Assembly (NCBI GenBank): GCA_031761405.1
Contig: JASEVX010000013.1
Location: 51,399,956-51,463,955 of the forward strand
Direction: 5' to 3'
DNA from: Serripes groenlandicus
Lineage: Eukaryota; Mollusca; Bivalvia; Cardiida; Cardiidae
Length of the DNA: 64,000 nucleotides
Notes under the pieces: model-generated
Databases searched by the model: none
What the model saw: the letters and a program-made list of their open reading frames with translations, nothing else
Told to the model about the DNA's origin: nothing
Shown: piece by piece, positions 12,368 through 24,439 of the stretch
Position numbering within the stretch: the first letter of the stretch is position 1
Layout of the letters: each line of letters begins with the position of its first letter
Translations under genes and position numbers: made by a program

Positions 12368-13750
12368 ATATTTACGATATGCTTTTTCGTCGCGTATTTT
12401 CTGTACGCGCGATCTCCCATACGGCCTTAAATACATGGTGAAAGTGAACTTGTTTACGTAATTTACGTAACATTTTACGTGAGTGGGAACACTGATGATC
12501 AATGATCCAGAACTCCTTAGGAAATTTTACATTTGATTGGTTAATTTTGTACCACAATCAATTTAGTAATGACATATTTTGGAGCAATGCTCAATTTATG
12601 CATGGCTCCCTTTTTAACCAAGCTAATAATTTTAATTTAATTAGAGCAGATGAATAGTTGATAATGAGTATAAATCATAAAAGAAAAGCTACAAGACGGG
12701 CGATGAGTTTTATACGTTTTCATAGCATCAGTATGTATGTTACACTGTATTGAATTTACAACAGTAGATGGATGTTAAGGAATGTCCAATTCTTACACGT
12801 AGGTACGTAATTTTGAGTTCAGTGGTTCTAATTTTGTTGTCAGGCATCCAGAGTGAAATACCGGTGCTGTTGAAAGCAGAGTAGACTTCATTCTGAGTGC
12901 TGTAACTATAATACGAAAACAAAACCATAAATGTTTTTCTTTCGATCATAGGTAACATGTGTGATATTTTTTTTTCTTTCAATAACCCATTAACCTTTTT
13001 GAAATGAAACTGTCAAAATTCCATGTGAATAAACGACCGTAATTCGACGTCAGAACATAACTTTTCACTGTACCGTAGCCAAAGAACGTCTTTCCGTAAA
13101 CACTTCATTTGGCGTAACGTCAAATGGAGCGACGTCGTTTCCCGCAAAAAAAAAATGGTATGAATATTAAATACCTCAAATTCCTATGCATGAGCTATAG
13201 ATTCATTCATACAATGTATAAGTTATTATCAAATATTGTTGAAAAAGGATAACTTTCACATATTGAGCAATTGTACCTTTTGCGACAATCTAAGCCGTCT
13301 GCTGCAAAGGAGTCAGAAACCGTCTCTATTAGGGAAAGGGTTAAGCAGAAATGTGACCCCATACATAATTTGTTCCAGTCATATTGACTGGTTGAAAAAG
13401 GTAGTTGCCAGATGGCATCAGAAAAGGGCTGTTACACATTTGCTTCTTTACCATGATATAGATAACTGATTAAGGACCTTAAGCATCTTGGCCCTCATGT
13501 TTAAACCTCGTTCATTATCAATGTTATTCATTGATTTTATGAGAGCCTTTACTTTATTATTTTCTGTTCGTAAAAATAGACGACAGCAAAACGAATTCCG
13601 AAGATTTTGTGATCATGCAGAAAACATGAGATTAACATTATTATCGTCAATTACTTATGAATCATTTTTTATTGCCAAAGTATGCTCTTTAATTTTTATT
13701 TACAATCATCGTACTGTTTTTTTTGTAAATAGATAGCACCTATAGATATA
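12368..13750. repeat. Block shared with 60540-61860; holds two conserved short ORFs
   Basis: From about 12640 it aligns nearly base for base with 60590 onward. It contains small ORFs at 13236-13469 and 13488-13736, repeated at 61384-61590 and 61609-61848. Differences in the second ORF (for example P/L, E/K, F/C) are mostly amino-acid changing, so there is no sign of protein-level constraint. I recognise no domain. Confidence 0.6.
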
Positions 13751-13754
13751 TTAA

Positions 13755-14725
13755 TGTTGAAAAAAAACTTCATTCTGAGTGCTGTAACTGTAATAATGTT
13801 GAAAATAAACTTCATTCTGTGTGGTGTTACTGTAGTAATGTTGAGAGCAGCGTAAGCACCATTCGTCATGAATAATTAGAGTATTGTGGAAAGTGTATTA
13901 AAACACAGTCAGTCTTGAGATATATATCAAACTGTTGAAGTAGAGTATACACCATTCTGAGTGGTAATGTTTAAGGTAGAGTATAAACCTTTATAAGCGG
14001 TGTAAATAAAATAAACGCCATTCTGAGTAATGTAACAATAATATTTTTGAAAGCAGAGTTAACACAATTATGAGTTGTGCAGATATGAGACTGTTGAAAA
14101 CAGAGTAAAAACCATTCTGAGTAATGTAACTATAAAACTGTTGAAAGCAGATTAAAAACCATTCTGAGTAATTTAACTATAAAACTGTTGAAAGCAGAGT
14201 TAAAACCATTCTGAGTGGTGTAACCATAATACTGTTGAAGGCAGAGTAAACACCATTCTGAGTGGTGTAACCATAATACTATTGAAGGCAGACAACAACT
14301 CTCTGTTTGTCTGTCTGTCTGCTGTCTGTCTGTCTGTCTCAATTTCAAACACACCATTCTGAATTATATACCTATACTACAGTTGAAAGTAAAGTATACA
14401 CAATTCTGAGTGATTTAGCTATAACACTATTCAAAATAGAGTAAATACCATTATGAGTGGTGTAACTATAATTATGTTGAAGGCAGAGTAAACACCATTC
14501 TGAGTGGTGCAACTATAATACTGTTGAAGGCATAGTAAACATCATTATGCGTGGTGTAGCTATATTAATTATGAAAGCAGAGAAAACACCATTATGAGTG
14601 GTTTAAGTATAATACTGTTGAAAGCAGAGAAAACACAATTCTAAGTGGTGTAAGTATAACACTGTTGAATGCAGAGACAACACCATTCTAAGCGGTTTAA
14701 GTATTACTTTGTTGAAACCAGAAGT
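13755..14725. repeat. About 45-47-bp tandem repeat, old array
   Basis: Units of the type GTTGAAAGCAGAGTAAACAC plus CATTCTGAGTGGTGTAAC recur about every 45-47 bp with many substitutions. A (TGTC)n tract lies at about 14301-14340. The array is closely repeated at 61865-62860 and is the unexpanded relative of the large array at 35940-43190. Confidence 0.85.
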
Positions 14726-15058
14726 CAATATATGACATTTCGAATAGCCAAACACGATGTTAATCTCATGTAAATAACACGCCCACTGTTTCGTCTCAGT
14801 ATTTGTTAGAAATATATAGCATCAGATATAAAAAAGTCATTATAAAATTATGTTTAGCTGGTTATAATGGCGAGTTCTGAGAAAATATTTATTTATATAG
14901 AGAAATAAAAAGAAACATAAGTAATTGTTCATTTTATGTACTAGAGATAATTGTAATTGCTAATTACAAGTAGACTTGTATTGTTAGGCTCTGTTGGTTG
15001 TTACGGCAAGTTGTGGTGAAGATGGATGAATACATCTGCGACTTTTCAATATAATATA
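14726..15058. repeat. Upstream receptor block, present before copy 2, copy 3 and the right edge
   Basis: The stretch beginning TATGACATTTCGAA aligns with 43998-44265 (before copy 3) and 62858-63184 (right edge). It is thus part of the ancestral upstream region of the receptor gene. No gene is seen. Confidence 0.75.
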
Positions 15059-16581
15059 CAAGAGAAAATTGATGCAACGCATCAATGTCGCCGGAAATCT
15101 ATAGTGCAGTTATGCATAACACTAACATTATAGTAGTTGAATAAACAGTTATCAACTGAGGGGCATATTGGAACATCAGGGCTGGGGTCAAGTGAAAATG
15201 TTTCATAACTTGCATTGTTTTGTCAACGAAGTGAATGATAATTGAAGCCTTTCATTGTTTATGACCAATCTCCATTCCAAAGTAGGTTGACCATACACAC
15301 AACCAACTAATTATTGATCATAAACAGTAATAGAAATGAGTAATCTTGCCAATCATTAGTCTTAGTATGTATACAGTGCTTTCATTAAGGAATAATTATA
15401 AGATTTGTAAATTACACATACACTTTTCAAGATGTTTTTCAGAATATTTGAATTTTATTATTTTTCAATAAAACCACAAAACAGACAATTTAGGATGTGC
15501 ATGCAATAGCACGTCATTTTACCTTTCCTCTATTAAAGTCAACAGTGGACACCTTTGCAGCAATCTCCTTTTAAAACAATGAGATAAGGGTTAAATCGCT
15601 GAAGACATGAGTTTTCTCTTTTTCTCAAAATGATATTAGCTTGGCATCCTGATTATATCATACTTTAACAAATGTTGAAATGTAGTCCAATATTTATAAA
15701 TTAGACCACCTTTGAAATATAATATCAACTAAACAGTTAAATCTCATTGAAACTGTTGTATAATTTAAACTTAATTTCGAACATAAACTGAGCCCTACAA
15801 CATGTTAATTTATTTTAATTCTTTCCTTCCTTTTTTATAATGAAAATAACAAACTACTCGTGTTTTAAAAGTATATTATAATGAGCGCCCTTGTGTCAAT
15901 GATGCATAACAATATGCAGATCGGAAGCAATATGCCTTTAGGGAATTAAATGACACATTTAAAATTGTCAAGGACGAAATAATTTTGTACGAAAGACCCG
16001 ATTCTTTCTTATTCGCAGAGATGTCGTTTTTGAAACTCTCTTTATAGGCAGAGAGTGTTCGTTCAAAGTAATTTTTCTATTAAATCCAGTTTTAAGTTCT
16101 CGGTTTGTTCTGTTCTTCATGTGTTTCGAACCAAATAAACACTTTAAATCACCTATGATTTACTGTTTGTAAGTGAGTGTAAAGAGCGGCTCTCTGCAAA
16201 GGAGATTGATCTACGCAGTTGGTATGTAAACAAATAATTAGACTGTGCGACGTAAAGGTTTGTAGTTATCGCCTTTTGATTACATGTAGTATATAGTGTA
16301 AAATAACGTATTTCAGTCTAGCTAATAGGGACTGTTTTGTCTTCGTAAATAAAGCAAAAAAAAAAAAATGCGAGTCAAAATAAAGAAACTGAAAATACCT
16401 AAAACATCGGAATATTTATTTCATTTTAGATGTGTCATTACTTAGTGTTTTTAAACAAACACAATTGTAATATGTTCAAGACATCTAAATGTGTTTCTTT
16501 CTAATAATAATCCCCCCCTCCCATGTCATTTCCGAAAACCTATTACAAATAGAAGTCGCGGGCTTCTGCCCGGCGACTAAT
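15059..16581 (-). mobile_element. H3 hairpin-ended element, copy 1, inserted upstream of receptor copy 2
   Basis: Read on the minus strand it begins TTAGTCGCCGGGC with a hairpin at 16554-16578. It ends with CCGGCGAC (15088-15095), a TTGATGC/GCATCAA hairpin (15069-15085) and CTCTTG. CCGGCGAC is the complement of 5' GTCGCCGG. The paralogous region before copy 3 lacks it: near 44270 the flanks join directly. No coding capacity is recognised. Confidence 0.7.
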
Positions 16582-16684
16582 AATTTGAATTTAAACTTAG
16601 TTTGAATTTCCAATATACAGTAAGTATATGCAACACATAATGTTTCAATGTATGATTTTGATATGTATTACAGATAGACGAGAC
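16582..16684 (+). promoter_or_regulatory. Intron end and splice acceptor before receptor copy 2
   Basis: TATTACAG ends at 16673, followed by a short 5' UTR and ATG at 16685. The same acceptor and UTR precede copy 3, so an upstream 5' UTR exon is likely. The acceptor also shows that an in-frame ATG at 16628 lies in the intron and is not the start. Confidence 0.65.
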
Positions 16685-18742
16685 ATGGACAATGCCAATG
16701 AAGAATTATCTAACCGTCTACATGAAGTACTTGATGTTATAGGCGCATCTGAGTACATCAGAGAAAAGTATTGGGAGCTTGCTATGGTACGTGAAATAAC
16801 AATAACGTTTGCAAGTCTTACTTATTCAAAGAATTTCAACAAAATATCATGCTACCAAGTTGGGAGTAGAGCCGAAGGGACAACTACACCAGGTATGGGT
16901 TCCGATCTCGATATGATATATTGTTTCGACGAAACTCCTGTGGTAGAGAATTTATTCGTATCTAAACATCAGCGATTATCTTATATTGTTTTAAGGGATG
17001 AAGACACCAAACCTGGATATGTTCGTCTTCAGATTGTTATAGATAAATGTCCGCGTTTAGTTGGAATTGCCGATATATCAGATGATAACTGCTTTATCGA
17101 TAGGAAAGGTAGAGTATGTGCTACCCACTTCAAACCTTTTGTTGAACAAAAGACATCTCGTAACGGTCCGGCGGACACGATTCCGGGTGATAACGACCAA
17201 TGTCAATTTGATCAAGTTTGTGCCTTAAGGTGTCGACAGATACCGAGTTGAGCCAATTCCTGGTTACACAGGATTCGTAAATACGGCTGGCCATCACAGA
17301 AACAACTTAAAGCAATGGGTTTATATGGTTGTTTCTTTGTTGGTGTTGGACATCCTCATAATAACAACAAGTCTAGCGAATGGAGAATTTCCTTTTCACT
17401 TCAAGAACGTGACCTCATGTCAAGTCTAAACGAAACGCAACACAAGTGTTATATTCTCCTGAAGGTGATAAAGAAAGATATCATAGAACAAAAGGCCGGT
17501 GAATCTATATCATCATATCATTGTAAAACAAGTCTTTTTTATACGATCGAAAATTCACATAAACATTTTTGGACTAATGATAAGCTAATACTGTGTGTAC
17601 AGCAGTGTCTTAAACGTCTATTTATTTGGGTGAAGGCAAAATATTGTCCAAATTATTTCATTCCAGAAGAAAATATGTTCGATAAGCTCAGCGTAATGAC
17701 TCTGGAAAAAATAGAGTATGTTTTAAACGATATAATAGAGAGTGATATCAAGTGTTTATATTCACTTATTTGTGACAATGTTGGTGAACTTCTGAAATCT
17801 AAATTGAGTGGTGATGATCTGGTATGTAGTTTGGCTAATACGAGAACCTCGTTTCAGCCAAGATATCAAGTATTATGTTGTAAGACAGAAGTCATCAATC
17901 AATTAAGGAACACGTTAATGGAAAGCATAGACATATATACAAATACAGGTTATATGAATGGGGTGATGCAACTTCTGTTATATCTACAACATACGAACCA
18001 TATCACAGAACATACTACGGGAGACGTAAGAATGGCATTTGACTCTATAATTCCACATATACAATTACAATGCACGCAGTGTATGTATGTCCAGTACTTG
18101 TCACACGGAAACTTGTCCGACCTGCGGTCTATGACAATTACAAATATGATCTCAGACATTGGTGAATGTGACCTTATCTCGTCAAAGTTATCTTTAGCAT
18201 CTTTATATATTCAATGTGAACAGTATCACGAGGAGTGTGAGCGCATTCTAGTGTTATGTGAAAAAGAAATAGAACCATTTGTGATATCTATGTGTGGCTG
18301 CAACAAAATGAAAAATTCTCTTAATTTCGCTCTTGATAAAAAAGTAGGTTTTACTGACATGTCAAGCAAAGAATTCAGACATTGCACCACAGGCTGTATG
18401 GTATTTCATCCATCTCAAGCTAGTCTTGTCCATGGAGCTCTTCAATACGAGATGTTTCGTATTGTGTTCACACAACCTAGATCTGAATTGAAAATGGAAC
18501 AGGAATACTGATTAAACTGGATAACGATAGATTCAAACATATATCTGTATTTTCTACAATATTTACTTTACTCTAATAAAACAATTCAGGCAGAAAAAGT
18601 AACTGCCGCTCAGAAAATATTAAACGTTCTCCAAACTGACCGCAATATTGGCCACAGAGAGACAGCATTGAACCTGTTTGGCTGGATATGTCTACAGGAA
18701 AATGATTTACAATATGCATGGAGATGCTTTTGTTTATCATGA
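16685..18742 (+). pseudogene. Mab-21/cGAS-like receptor copy 2 with three in-frame TGA codons
   Basis: Codons 1-188 encode the nucleotidyltransferase core: GS at residues 60-61, D74 and D76 in GSDLDMIY, and D176 in QFDQVCA. A TGA at 17249-17251 replaces the Ser codon of copy 3. The same frame then resumes through the helical lobe (EWRISFSLQERDLMSSLNE, SSYHCKTSLFYTIENS) and the C-terminal extension. A second TGA at 18509-18511 replaces Trp. A third, at 18740-18742, replaces another Trp just before a deletion of about 50 bp that removes the last 20 or so residues. No frameshift and no in-frame TAA or TAG occurs over 2 kb. A recent pseudogene is the simplest reading. A truncated core protein or stop readthrough cannot be excluded. 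Confidence 0.85.
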
Positions 18743-20600
18743 AAAAAATAAATTAAACATAGGGTTAGCACGATGGAGACCAACGTGATATCATAGTTTC
18801 TGTATCTATTGGTGTAAAACATGAAGAGCATTGAAGTTGAGGGTAATCGTGATATATATGAGCCGCGTCCGGGTATTTAAGATCTTAATGCATCTGTGTA
18901 CAGGCAAGACTAAAGCGTGGAATCCACCTTAGCAGAGGAGCTAGCGTCAGGTATTAATATCTAAACGCATCTGTGTACAGTCAAGACTAAAGCGTGAAAT
19001 CCACCTTAGCAGAGGAGCTAGCGTCGGGTATTTACGATCTTAAAGCATCTGCGTACAGTCAAGACTAAAGCGTGAAATCCACCTTAGCAGAGGAGTTAGC
19101 GTCGGGTATTTACGATCTTAAAGCATCTGTGTACAGTCAAGACTAAAGCGTGGAATCCACCTTGGCAGAGGAGTTAGCGTCGGGTATTTAAGATCTTAAC
19201 GTATCTGCGTACAGTCAATACTTGGGCGAGGAATCCAACGTGGCAGAGCTGTTAGCATCGATACATTGGAACCGGGCGTCCAGAGTTCCGGCACATTTCC
19301 TAGCTTAGTACTGGTTTGTTTACCAGGAATCATACTTAAGTGAACTGTCGACGTACCTAAAATAATGTTGTAAAACGGCTGAATAACCTTATACATCTAA
19401 AGTATCAGCAGCGTCTGGCGATTCAAGGTCTGAGTACATCTTTGTACAGTAAAGACTGTGTGTACACGCACATTCTCACCAGAGTATATACTTTCCGATT
19501 ATACATTACGTACACTAAATGCATCATCTGACCAAAGCACTAGAAGTGTAGCGCCAATAGTTGAGCGTCAATGTTGCTGTACATGATGCCTGACCGGAGA
19601 TGCAAAACGACCCCAAATATTATGTATTACGCCGCTCATATATATTACTATGTTCCTTAACGTTGGGAAATGTTCAATGTTCAAGATATATACTTCATGA
19701 CTACCGCGAGCAGGAATCGAACCCGGGGCGTCCAGTTTTAGATACGGCATGGTAAACACTCCGTCACAGCTTTTTCTGAGTAAATTATTTTGGGTTTTAT
19801 GCTGGACGTCTTGTTTTTCTGTGAAATGGATACCATTGAAAATATATCAGATATATTTCGGTATATCTTTTTATCGTATAGTAAGTTAGCTAAACGATTT
19901 CTGCTATAACAGTAGATCAAATGCCATTCATGATTACTATTGCTGCGTTTACTAATGCATACATGAATAAACTCCATAGCTGACGTGCCTTGTTATGGCA
20001 AATGTATATTGTTGTTATTGATGATTGAGTTATTATTAGAGAAACATCCTGTTTAGAGAGGTAACGGTCATTCATAGAAAAGAGTAGACATAATGTATGC
20101 ATGCGTTCGAGTTTAATTAATACATGTTCGTAAAGAGTTTTACAACACGTGTATACACAGAGTATCCCTCGGAATTTAGGCACTTGCATAATGAATTGGT
20201 TTGCGATTGTAGGCATGGCATAACACGCTGATTTCATCAATTATTTAGTTATAACACGACGTACCCTGGGTAAATTTCCAGTACTACTGATCCATTTATT
20301 CTGACACCAACGATTTAGTCTTGATACAAGCGCATCCATCCTAAGCGCCACGAAAGGAAACCTATTTTTACAATGTTTAAAGTCTTTTGCATGACCCTGC
20401 CGGGGATCGAACTCACGTCATCCAGTCGTCGAGGCAAACGCTCTATCAAAGCACCACTGAATCGATCGTGTGTATATTATAAATGAGCATCGTCTATCAA
20501 TTTGCGTTCTTATTGACTGACCGTAACGGATCATATAGAGGTAGATTGGTTTAATAGGGATACTCTTCTAGATTTTTGTCAAAATATGTATATTTGACTT
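18743..20600. repeat. 3' flank of copy 2
   Basis: Aligned with the flanks of copies 1 and 3. A 77-78-bp repeat (18880-19240, about five units, GTACAGTCAAGACTAAAGCG) is larger here than elsewhere. The tRNA-like box B lies at 19700-19775 on the minus strand and the second tRNA-like module at 20392-20470. The 70-bp minisatellite is reduced to one unit near 20243-20325. No gene is seen. Confidence 0.85.
18880..19240. repeat. 77-78-bp tandem repeat, about 5 units
   Basis: AATCCACC recurs at 18921, 18998 and 19076, giving periods of 77 and 78. Each unit carries GCATCTGTGTACAGTCAAGA and a GGTATTT(A)A(G/C)GATCTTAA end. Copies 1 and 3 have about two units at the same place. Confidence 0.85.
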
Positions 20601-21262
20601 AAGTGCATTGTACACTGTAACTGTAACTATTTCCATAATTCTCCCTTTATACCAGCCCTCCGTTTCAGTGAACTATACGGTAAAAATCGGCAGTCAATCC
20701 ACCATTCATTGATTACATTTGTTTTTAACATTGAATATGTTTAGTTTGAATGTGACAAATATGTGCATTATCGATGTTTAACACCCCTTTGTGCATCGGA
20801 CGAATTAATTATCATCTTGGTAAAACTTTGGAAAATCAATAAAAATGTAGTATGAATTGCAATCAGTTTAAAATTCTGCGGCAAAATAAGGAAAATTGTT
20901 CAAAGTCGTCTGCATCAGATGCGTCAAAATACATGTGTTTGTTGGAAAGGTCTGAAAGATTGTTTGTTTACCGCACTAATGGTTCTCGATCAGTTTTTGA
21001 CATCATTGAACTGATCATAAGCTTTGTACATTGATATTGTAAGAATCAGAGGACAATATGTTGACAGACGACACACGACTTCACAAATGGTAGTAATTGT
21101 TGCCCTCCTTGGCGCTCAGTGTTGCTGGGTTAGCATTAAGACTTGTTGGAGTCGGGATAAATGGACCAGTAGCACTTTTAAGTTACCCAGGAAACGCCGT
21201 TATATAATTGAATTTATTTTGAAAGCGGCATAAAACACCACCCAAACTATCAATAAAATGAA
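20600..21262. repeat. Block shared with 48880-49520, ending in a SINE 3' domain
   Basis: Aligns with the region behind copy 3. From about 21090 to 21240 it resembles the conserved 3' domain of molluscan V-type SINEs (GCCGTTATATAATTG then AAAGCGGCATAAAACACC). It also holds a GTCTGCATCAGATGCG module near 20906. No gene is seen. Confidence 0.55.
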
Positions 21263-21327
21263 CGAACGCCTTACACAGGGCGATAACAAAAACTCACTTT
21301 GAGCACTTTGTGCTCAGGTGAGCTAAT
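21263..21327 (-). mobile_element. H1 element, 5' terminal fragment
   Basis: On the minus strand it reads TTAGCTCACCTGAGCACAAA then a partly matching right arm and TTATCGCC, as in the full H1 elements at 55437 and 58088. The remainder is missing. In the paralogue near 49520-49572 the distal arm has been deleted. Confidence 0.6.
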
Positions 21328-21640
21328 AATCCAGTTGGTAAAATAGTCTCTGAAAATGAAAATTGTGTCCATCAATACTGTCAATCTGAGGGTGGTGAGT
21401 ATGAATCCCAGCTAGGCCAACTTTCGTTCTTACATTTAATAAAAGTGTGATTCATCTTCCACCATTGAGCTAACAGTTGTTGTAATGAAATAACCAGTTC
21501 CTTGGAAAGACTGTTTTGTGAAGTACTGGTTTGAAAAAAGCCATGATGCACAAGGAAAGGTGACGTGCACGTCGTGATATAACACCAATAATTGTTTAAA
21601 AAGGCTTTACACACCAATCTATGGTGAAGATAATGTGATA
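21315..21640 (+). repeat. Degenerate tRNA-SINE, uninterrupted copy
   Basis: The middle and 3' parts align with the SINE at 54336-54610 (CCAGTTCCTTGGAAAGACTG, GAAGTACTGGTTTGA, CGTGATATAACACC). The box B is decayed (GAGTATGAATCCCAG). It is the empty-site reference for the hAT insertion in the paralogue at 49560-50505. Confidence 0.65.
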
Positions 21641-22830
21641 ATAGGTCTGACTCAAATTGCATAGGTTTGAGAATTCAGGAAAAAAACCTTAGATCAATTA
21701 CCAGAGAGTTTAATTAGTAATTAATCAAACTTCATTTTATATGAAAAAATACAAGTTCAACTTATAAGAAGTAAAGAAGACAACATCTTCGCTAGCCATT
21801 AGCATTCCCATAAGTAATTATAGTAATGTAATGGACAAATTACCCTTGGCTTGCGAAGATGAGAAGACAACTGCAAGAACATAAACTAAATTGCAATAGT
21901 TTTATTACGAAATTCAAATACAAATCCCCTTGCAGTGTCGTTTCGTACAGATACATTATAGTCACTGTGACTTTGACCTTTGACTTAGGTCAGTGAAACG
22001 GAAACCTGTCCAATAAACCGATGTATGAAATAAAATAAATCAGTGTATGATGTATGGAGGACTTATGTCCCCATATGAATTGCTAGGGCAACGAATGCAG
22101 ACACATAATAGTCACTGTGACCTGGAACTTTGACCTACTTCGGTAAAATGCATCCCTCGAAACTCGCTCGACACTGAATATTTTGATGGTATTTGAAGGG
22201 AACTCCGTCCACTAATTACAGTGCTAGAGTGATGATGTCATTTGATACTAACATATAATATTCACTGTGACCTTGGACTGTGACCTAGGTCGTTGGAACA
22301 TGAACATATGTAAAAGAGTTGTTGCATATGAAATACGATTTAACTTTTTAATAAAAATGGGATGAGAAATAATTTTGTTAGAGCGATGACATCACTTCGT
22401 ACAATAGTTGCTGTGACATGGACCTTTAACCAATGTCGTTGAAACACAAAGTTGTACGAGAGTGATTTTGATGAACATGTGTTATAAGCTTCATAGCACT
22501 TGGATAATATATGAAGTCGCTCGACCGATGATGTCGTTTCGTACAGACATTTGATAGTCACTGTGACCTTGACCTACATCAGTAAGACACAAACTCATTC
22601 AAGATGCGTGTGAAGTTTTATAAAAATCGAATAAAAACTGCAGTCTATAGAATGATGACATTGTTGAGACACGTACTCGTACTTACTGCCCTTGGAGATC
22701 GTGCTTGAGGGGATTATAATATTCAATCAAAAATCAATTTCTTTGGAATGATATTGGCAAATACATGGAAAATCGTTATCAATGAATGAAAAAAAAGAGT
22801 GTATAAAGATGAAAAAATAGTGTGACAAAA
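21640..22830. repeat. About 150-bp tandem repeat with GTCACTGTGACCTTG motifs
   Basis: From about 21930 to 22680, five loose units each carry TCACTGTGACCT near 21961, 22111, 22261, 22411 and 22558. Some add TGACCTAGGTC, an inverted pair of AGGTCA-like half-sites. The paralogue is 50700-53170, broken up by later insertions. No gene is seen. Confidence 0.7.
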
Positions 22831-23981
22831 GGAGAAATTGCTCATGTTGAGTCATCGTTTACATAGGTGTCAGAAAGCACTTACATGTGAAAAAAGGCAA
22901 AACTACAGACAAATCATATGTTGTCAGTTGATTATTTTTTGTACAAGTCATCATAATTTCATGGATTTAAAATCTTGGCCATATTTTATGCTTAACCTGA
23001 TCTTGAATTTTCTTTTCTTTGCTTAGGTCGGTAGGACTCGTAAATAACCGATCGTGCTGCAAGCAAGGGGCTAACGGCAGTTCATGGGGAATTATTTACC
23101 GATCACAAAAGTTAATAAGTGTTTACCCGAAATAGGTAGCACTTACGCATATTACTTGAATATGTATTCATAAACTTAAAAGTTATTTTTTTTTACACAT
23201 AAATAAAACACCTATAATGACCCAATAAGCACATACTTAACACCTGCAAACAAAATCCCTCTTTAGCCTTTATGTGGTACGAAGTCTCCGAGAATGGTAC
23301 GATATTGCAGTGGTACGATATTGCGGTGGAACGAAGTATCCAACATCCTTTTTAGTCACTCAAAGAAACCTCCCTTGAAATGGGTGTTTACTTCCGTTTA
23401 AGTCGAAAGTTGATTAAAGAAAAACCAAAACGTGAAATCACCGTTAATTCTTGCCTGTCACTTTGTACAGCGAAATATACACAAACAGACAAAAACACAG
23501 GTAGGTTCTCAAATTAGTTCACTGTCAAGACTGTTAAACTCATGTATTTTAAGTCATCTAAAGTAACCTCCATAGAGATTTGTTTACTTCCTTTTAAACC
23601 GAAAGTTGATATAGGAAAAACCAGAAACGTGCAAGAACTGTTAATTCATGCCTGTCATTTTATACAGCAACGTTTTTGTACAAGAACACAGGTAGATTAA
23701 TTATGTTATTTTCAAGACCCATTTTGTTAACCCTTTGACTGCTGAAATCGATTTTGTGAAACCTGTGCCACCAGTATAGAGTCTGACGAAAATCAGGATC
23801 AACTCAACAATTTCATCTTGATATTCCTAGAACTAGCAATTGTCTCTTCCAAACGCAAAGGTGGACAATACCATTTTAGAAAATCGGCATTGAAAGGGTT
23901 ACGCTTTGTTTTACATGTCGTTTAGTTAGATTTCCGCCAAATCGATTTTAGCTCCTTTATAAACAGACTCGTCAAAATAAT
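22830..23981. repeat. Non-coding block shared with 53340-54206
   Basis: GTTGAGTCATCGTTTRCATA, TGGTACGATATTGC and TATTTTAAGTCAT(C/T)TAAAGT occur in both copies. Short ORFs at 22838 and 53303 diverge in frame between copies, so no gene is called. The block ends at the target duplication of the MITE. Confidence 0.65.
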
Positions 23982-24382
23982 GGTAGCCAGAACTTTCGAC
24001 CCTAAGATTTATCAACCCCAGTATCCTAAGTCTTTTCGACCCCAATTTCAGTCGACCCATTATCGGTTTAAATATATGTGATTGGATGGTTTAAGTGTTA
24101 TAAACAGTCATTTCAAATGAAAAAACAACAACAATTTGATTATTTAATAATGATTTATTATGATTATTTAAATGATCTTAATGTGTTATAAATAGTGACT
24201 TTGAAAACATTTTGTTACAAATGGAAAAAAATAACAACAATTATTCAATGAATTCAAATTTATTAAAGTCACAAGTAACAACAAAATAATCCAATTTATT
24301 ATAACTTTAACATTTATGAACAGAGTTTCACGAAATTATCAACAATTTTAATGAAAATGTGGTAGGCAGTTATACATACATT

Positions 24383-24439
<57 letters not shown>

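Noticed and set aside
16628..16684. Upstream in-frame ATG as the start of receptor copy 2
   Set aside because: It lies before the TATTACAG splice acceptor and has no counterpart in copy 3; the ATG at 16685 is conserved.
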